Below are positions 57,765-64,000 of a stretch of DNA of 64,000 bases, piece by piece. The stretch's first letter is position 1. Each line of letters opens with the position of its first letter. Source of the stretch: Manihot esculenta (Eukaryota; Streptophyta; Magnoliopsida; Malpighiales; Euphorbiaceae); contig NC_035170.2 in assembly GCF_001659605.2 (NCBI RefSeq), forward strand, positions 4,588,001-4,652,000. The letters are read 5' to 3'. Under the pieces are notes generated by a model. That model saw only the letters and a program-made list of their open reading frames with translations, did no database searches and had not been told where the DNA came from. A program made the translations under genes and the position numbers.

Positions 57765-60164
57765 TGCAGTTCCACCTACAAAGATCACTGAGATTAAGCA
57801 TGATGTTTGAATGGCAAAAGAGGATCTTGCAATATTGCTTAAAGTTATGTTCCATATTTTGTTTCCACTTATCATCTAGTCAAGGAAATTCACAGGGATC
57901 AAATGTAATGCTTGTCATGAGAAAATGCACTCCTTTTCTTTTCCTTCTTTGACCAAAAATAATCTTTCAATTATGGTAATCGAATTGCACCACTTTAGCT
58001 TCTATTTTTACTCATCTCTTGGTGGAAACTAAGATTACTTGCTGAACTTTTGGGTGCATTGGTGTATTTGGATTGAAGAACCTCTTTAAACAGTCTAATT
58101 TATTTGCACTAGGCTTCTGAAAATAGGTACTTCTTTGTTTGACAACAGTCTTACGTTTGGTATAATTTATTTTATGAAAAAATAAATTAGTAAAATTATT
58201 TATGATTTTATTTTCAAGTTAAAAAATAAATAAATTTTTTTTACAAATTTAATAAAAAAGATAAATTGAATTAAATTTTTGTGAAACTTTTAGTCATGGG
58301 TCGTGTCCGAAGATGATCTAGATAGGGTGGTGTTATTACTGTTATCTAGATGAAATTCATGACTCAGTTTACAGTAGACCTTCACCAATTAATATGAGTA
58401 GAGAGTACAAAGTCATGTCTATAAACTGGCCTAGTTAATCTATATCATGCAAGATTAATAGGCTCAAGCCTGTAATGAAGCTCTAAAAAAAGCGGGTCAA
58501 CTCGACTCAATGGAGAGAACCCAACTAGAAACGCATGCAGCATCACATCATTTCATTCTACTTAGGAAATCAACAAACAATCAAAAGAACTCCAAGACTC
58601 GCATATTAAAATTCCGGCCATTATCAGATAATTGCACGACAAAAAATGAAGCCAACATTAGAAAATCCAAAATCCATTCGAAGGAAAGAAGCTACAGATG
58701 AAAACAATAAACTGCCAAAGGTGGAAGCATTGTGACTCTTTGGCGTTTCACTCGTATCTTCTAGAACAATCTAGCAAGGTGACGGAAGATCTGAACCTCT
58801 AAAAAATACCTTTAAAAAATTAAAAATGACAACTCAATAATCACAGGAAGAATAGTCATCCACCACAGTTAGAACAGCTAGCCATCACAGTAAATGCAGT
58901 CCCACATGCACGTCCTTACCATAAGCTCAAAGTCTGCATTCAATTAAAACTATAAATAAATCTATTGAGTTGAGAAAAAAGACTAACTCACCATCAAGAG
59001 AATGGGTATTATTAGCTTTTGACCAGGAAAATATCTATTAAGAGAGAGAAAATTTTTAAATGCAATCGAGAAATAGAAGAAAAAAAATAGAGAAAAGCTC
59101 TTTCTAGACAAATTCTCGTTAGATAATTGTTATTTAAAAGGTTTGATAATGTTTAATGCAGATGCTCTAATATAGGGGTATGATAAGTAAGTAGGAAAAT
59201 TAACAAGGGAATAAAAGAAAAGGTAGTATGTTAGATTTGTGAAAAAAGTGCGAGGCTTCTCCCTTGAGGCAGGATTTGGGTTTGATAAGGAATGGTATTA
59301 AAGTTTGAAAAATTGGCTTTAATACATGGTGGCACAAGAAATTGGGATTTAACATTATTATGGTATTATTTAAAAAATCTTAAAATAAAATTCATAAAAA
59401 TGCTAAGTCGTTAAAATTAAAATAATACAAAAATGTTAACTATCATAATGTTTTACATAAAAATAATGCATTATTTAGTTTAAAAAAAAAACTACTACTC
59501 CTTTAATTAAATTTTTAATTTTGAAAAATATATTAAAATATTTATAATATTTTAAAATTTTATTAGTTAATTTTTTTATTAATTTTAATCGTTAAATATT
59601 TTATCATTTAGTTTCTATAATTTTAAAAAATTTATTAATTGATTTCTTAAATTTTTAAAAAATTTATTAATTAATATTTTAAATTTTTTATAATATTTAA
59701 TCGTTAAAATTAATAGAGAGACTAATTAATAAATTTTTTAAAATAAAAAATTAATTAATAAATTTTTTATGTGTTATAAAAATTAAATAGTAATTTTTTC
59801 ACTAACGCACTATAATACTAAGTCACAAACGGAAAAATTATAAAGCAAAGCATAAATTTTATTTTAGTCCATAAATTTTAATATAATTAATAAAATAATC
59901 TTTATATTTTTAAAATTAAACACTTAAATTTTTATATAATTAATTCATATAAATTGAAGGTATTTCTATTTGTAATTTCATTAATCAACCGGTCAAAAGA
60001 ATAATAAACATTTTAAATACTTAAAATATCCTTATAAATACTTCAATTCTTTATAACATAAGTGAATAATTTTATTTTAAGCATTAAGTGTCAAAACTAC
60101 ATCGTTTGTGTTGTTTCAGTTTGCATATGTATATTATTTAAACTATGTCGTTTTAGGATAGATG
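57765..60164. other. Taxilin 3' end and intergenic AT-rich DNA
   Basis: The first 200-300 bases are probably the taxilin 3' untranslated region; no strong polyadenylation signal stands out (AAAATAAT near 57955, AATAAA near 58180). The rest has no coding exon. At 59560-59800 AAATTTATTAATT words occur repeatedly in both orientations, possibly a decayed foldback element, but its ends could not be fixed. Confidence 0.4.
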
Positions 60165-60303
60165 TGTTGGGTCTCTTTGCACATGACATGCACGAGCTGT
60201 TATTTGGTTTATAAGGAAGCTACAAGCTTCCAGAACATGTGTAACGATATTTTTTCTCTTTGAAATAAAACAATATGTTTTCTCTCTCTCTCGTTCTTGA
60301 ACA
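60165..60303 (+). repeat. Presumed 5' LTR of the copia element
   Basis: 139 bp from TGTTGGG to TTGAACA, directly before the primer site. It contains TTTATAAGG (TATA-like, about 60209) and a polyadenylation-like AATAAA at about 60266. The left end is a guess based on the TGTTGG start usual in this group. Confidence 0.5.
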
Positions 60304-60314
60304 TGGTATCAGAG
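60304..60314 (+). other. Primer binding site of the copia element
   Basis: TGGTATCAGAG directly follows the LTR and is complementary to the end of initiator methionine tRNA; the match weakens afterwards (TTAGATT). Confidence 0.85.
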
Positions 60315-60466
60315 TTAGATTTCTAGCTCACGCCGGCGCGTTGCTGGTTGCATGAAGGCGATCCTCTGCTCCTTTGAAAGATCTAATGATGGCGGAGCGA
60401 GGAAGCAGTAGTAACGACTAGAAGGCGACGGGACCACCCGAGAAAGCGCAGATCGCTAATGCCGGG

Positions 60467-63400
60467 ATGGAAGATCCGCTGAGTCTTCAAACCTCCGACC
60501 ATCCAGGTATGAGTCTGGTCTCTGCTCCTCTCGTAGGTTCTAATTTCAGATCTTGGAGCAGGGCTATTAGAATAGCCCTGGGTGCTAAGATGAAATTAGG
60601 TTTTGTCGAAGGCACAACTTCGGCACCTAGTAAGGGTTCTGAGAACTATGAACAGTGGAAAAGATGTGACTTCATGGTCACATCTTGGATCCTTAACTCC
60701 ATCTCTAAGGAGTTGGTTGATGGCTTCATATACACTGCCTCTGCCAGAGATCTCTGGTTAGAGATCTGTGAGAGATTCGGAGAGTGCAACGGACCTATGA
60801 TCTATGAGTTTCACAGAAAGATCTCTCTTATATCTCAGGAAAATGCATTTGTGTCTGTCTACTTCACTAAGTTGAAGAGGTTATGGGATGAACTTGGGTC
60901 AGTAGAAACGCTCCCAACCTGTACCTGTGGAGCATCTAGGGCTATAGCTGACATAGCCAATAGAAATAAGCTCATGCAATTCTTAATGGGTCTGAACGAA
61001 GTCTTTGGGTCTGTAAGGGACCAAGTGTTAGGGATGGATCCTCTACCAACAGTAAACAAAGCTTACTCTATGGTAGTGAAGTTTGAGTCTCAAAGGGAAA
61101 TCTTAGGAGCAATGAATGACAACACTGAATCCCTTACCTTACTAAACAAAACTCAATCTGAAAACCTGAATAGACCAAGAAGGTCTGAAAATAAGAAGGG
61201 ACATTGCACCTTCTGTAACATGAATGGTCACACCCGGGAAGGGTGTTTCAAGTTGATTGGGTACTCTGATTCGTTCAAGGGTAAGAGCAAGGCTGGGACA
61301 CAACCGGTCAAAGGTTTTAGAAGCACCAAAATTATGGCTGCTATTGATGGAAATAAGCTAGAAGAGGACAGTCCTCTGGAATATCTGGATACATCAAATA
61401 GAATACTTGAATTGTCTTTTATGTTGAGTTCCCTGAAACAAGAAGTCTCCCAACTTGCAAAGGGGAAAGGAGTTCTTGGCCCAAGCACATCTCATGGACC
61501 AGAACCACACTTCATGGACTTTGCAGGTAAATATACTATCTATGAGGCATGTAATGCACAAGTGCACAATAATGTTAGTTGGATCTTAGACACTGGTGCC
61601 ACAAACTACATGTGTTCAGATAATACTCTCTTCACTACTCTACATTCATCACACAAGCACATATCTATTTGCTTTCCAGATGGAAAAACAACTCAGGGTT
61701 CTCAATCTGGAAAGGTAAATCTTTTTGGGAAATTGTTTCTAGATGATGTCTTATATGTGCCTCACTTTCAGTATAATCTGATCTCTGTTAGTCAACTAAT
61801 AAATAGCTATGGCTACTGTATAATGATATGTCATCATTACTACCTCATACAGGACCCACTGAATAAGAAGGTGGTGGCCATAGGCAAGAAATAAAGAGGT
61901 CTTTTCAGACTAAACCAGATGAGCTTTTCTCATTCTGATATCAGACATTGCTTACTTGAGATCATGAAATCTAATGCTGGTCTTTACAGCTTTGTAAATA
62001 GTACTCTTTCTCTAATGGAATTAAATAAAGAATGCTCAATGCAATATGAACAAGCACATAATTGTGTAGTAACAATGAATGACATGCATGATAGACTAGG
62101 ATATGCATCTGTTAGTAAGCTCAAACACATTAAAGGGATGAATATGAGCAATGAGTCTATGCAATGTTGTCCAGTATGTCCTCTAGCAAAGCAGGCGAGA
62201 TTACCCTTTCCCAGAAGTCATACCTTGGCTTCAAGACCTTTTGAATTAATACACATCGATATATGGGGACCTTATAAGACCAGTTCTGTTACTGGAGCTA
62301 AATTTTTTCTCACAATTGTAGACGACTATAGTAGGGCTGTCTGGACTTTCATGATGCACTTAAAAGGTCAAACTTTTAGCTTAACTAAACACTTCATTCA
62401 TATGGTAGAGAACCAATTTGATACTGCCATTAAGGTCATTAGAACTGATAATGGGAAAGAATTTATAAGTCACAATTATAGATCTTTGCATATGAACAAA
62501 GGGATAATACACCAAAGATCCTGCCCATACACCCCACAACAAAATGGGGTTGTGGAAAGGAAATATAGACACATTCTTGATATTGCCAAAGCATTGAAAA
62601 TGCAATCACATGTTCCCATTGAATTCTGGTCAGAATGCATTCTTACTGCCACTTACCTGATAAATATAATGCCCATGTAACATTTTGATTGGACCACTCC
62701 CTATGAGAGACTCTATGGGACGTCACCTAACTACTCTCATTTGAGAAAATTTGGTTGTTTATGCTTTGCAACCTCTGTGGGAACACAAAAGGATAAATTT
62801 CAAGAAAGAGCTGAGCTGTAATGATAGGTTATGCTAACACACTTAAAGCCTATAAATTGTATAGCATGAATGATAAGTCCTTCTTTGTGAGTAGGGATGT
62901 CATTTTCCATGAAAATATCTTTCCCTTTCAAGGGACTGATATGATAGAAAGACCTGTGGTTCCTCTTCCTGTGGTTGAGGATGATAAAGTAGTTCCAGAT
63001 TCCTCACCTCCCAGTCACACCAGTGAGGATCTTCAAAATTGCCCTTCCATTAGAAGGATGCAAAGGCCAAGAAAGGCCCCTGCCTGGATGAAAGACTATG
63101 TTAACTCTTTAGAAACGTCCTCCATGTCTTTTCATCCCATGCATAAGTCTTATATTTGTAATGTTAATAAAATTACTGAGCCTAGTACCTATACTCAAGC
63201 ATCCAAGGATGCACAATGGGTAGAAGCCATGAAGCAAGAGCTTTAGGCCTTGGAAAGCAATAACACATGGGTTCTTACTAGCTTGCCTAAGGGTAAAAAA
63301 GCAATAGGCTGTAAGTGGGTCTATAAAGTGAAGTTTAAACCAAATGGAGATGTAGAAAGGTATAAGGCCCGACTGGTAGCTAAAGGATACAACCAAATAG

Positions 63401-64000
63401 AGGGCCTGGATTATAAGGACAGATTTTTTCCTGTGGCCAAACTTACCACTGTGAGAATTTTTATTGCACTTGCCACCTTTAGACAGTAGCCAATTTTTCA
63501 ACTAGACATAAATAATGCCTTTTTGCATGGACATTTGGATGAGGAGGTGTACATGACACCTCCACAAGGATATCACAAAGCCCAGCCAGGGGATTTTTGT
63601 TTGCTAAAAAAATCCTTATATGGGCTTAAACAAGCCTCTAGGCAATGGAACATTGAATTCACCAGCTTTCTCAAAAATTTAGGCTTTGTGCAATCTCCCC
63701 ATGATCACTGTTTGTTTACACAGCATACTGGAACTTTAACTCTGATATTACTTGTCTATGTTGATGATATCATTCTCACTGGAAACTCTATTGATGCTAT
63801 AATTAAGTGCAAGCTTGCTTTACACTCGAAGTTTACTATTAAAGATTTGGGACCCATGAAATATTTTTTGGGTCTAGAGATTGCTAGGTCCAATCAAGCA
63901 ACCTTCATTAGTCAAACTAAATATATTTCAGATGTATTGAAGGATGCAGGCATGTCTAATTGTAAGCCTGCCTCCTGCCCTTTACCTCAAGGTTTACACT
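60467..64000 (+). pseudogene. Copia gag-pol with several stops and a frameshift
   Basis: Residues 1-475 (60467-61894) are open: gag about 10-215, zinc knuckle C247-C250-H255-C260 and protease D375-T-G. A stop at 61892 is followed in the same frame by the pre-integrase and integrase region (CPVCPLAKQ; Asp in HIDIWGPY, Asp in RTDNGKEF, Glu in NGVVERK). A second stop lies at 62678 (IMPM*), and a frameshift near 62815 (RAEL*). Further stops at 63244 and 63487 interrupt the linker and the reverse transcriptase. The catalytic YVDD lies near 63757-63770. The frame is open from there to the window edge. Most stops look like single C-to-T or G-to-A changes. The element is not functional. Confidence 0.85.

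Larger units (their letters stand above)
60165..64000 (+). mobile_element. Ty1/copia retrotransposon, cut by the window end
   Basis: A short LTR is followed at once by an initiator-Met primer site, gag, protease, integrase and reverse transcriptase in copia order (integrase before reverse transcriptase). The gag start (MEDPLSLQTSDHPGMSLVSAPLVGSNFRSWSRA) resembles the Ale/Retrofit group, which also has very short LTRs. The right part lies outside the window, so LTR identity and target duplication cannot be checked. Confidence 0.85.

Noticed and set aside
58510..58701. 63-residue frame downstream of taxilin
   Set aside because: No homology that I recognise, AT-rich surroundings, and no splice or promoter signals.
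59560..59800. Possible foldback element with AAATTTATTAATT words
   Set aside because: The sequence is so AT-rich that inverted words are expected by chance; no ends or duplications could be fixed.

Overview
This is nuclear DNA from a flowering plant, probably a eudicot. The evidence is a 12-exon gene with plant-type introns, plant Tat- and Tekay-like Ty3/gypsy retrotransposons, a Ty1/copia element, Mutator-like MITEs and a decayed copy of a chloroplast tRNA gene. A Malpighiales source (cassava or rubber type) is only a guess. Nothing here is bacterial: there are no operons, CRISPR arrays or replication origins.

Only two host genes can be supported. A single-exon gene at 624-1232 (+) encodes a 202-residue serine-rich protein that I do not recognise. 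A 12-exon gene (first exon non-coding; coding 49591-57764, +) encodes a 423-residue plant taxilin, a coiled-coil protein. All eleven coding junctions keep the reading frame.

Between them lies mostly retrotransposon DNA. At about 3290-5290 there is a decayed Tat-type Ty3/gypsy relic. From 6120 to 46441 there is a second, non-autonomous Tat-like element, which is the host of a Russian-doll nest. It was hit by solo LTR A (7886-10213) and solo LTR B (12637-43961). B was hit by solo LTR C (13620-42812), and C by element D (15981-42522, minus). D was hit by element E (17747-27724, plus) and element F (30491-40377, minus). Every nested insertion has a 5-bp target duplication that I could read: AGTAA (A), TTTAG (B), GGACT (C), TATAG (D), TCGCC (E), ACTTT (F). 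D, E and F are one chromovirus family (probably Tekay/Del) with a single gag-pol frame. F has an unbroken 1663-residue polyprotein between two 2266-bp LTRs that look identical, so it is very recent and perhaps still mobile. E has one frameshift. D is broken by a stop, a 20-bp duplication and the two insertions.

Downstream, a 513-bp Mutator-like MITE sits about 190 bp from the taxilin TATA-like box. A second MITE and a chloroplast trnT-GGU relic lie in taxilin intron 4. The window ends inside a Ty1/copia element (from about 60165) with several stops and a frameshift.

The most interesting unexplained structure is in the Tekay-type LTRs. Two clusters of the near-palindrome TTCGGCCGCCGAA (each with a GCC-box core) flank the TATA box. 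A roughly 75-bp segment bounded by conserved splice-site-like sequences and free of ATG recurs in the LTRs of four insertions, with a conserved acceptor-like site 8-10 bases before the gag ATG. This suggests a spliced leader. I found no previously undescribed defence or enzymatic system.
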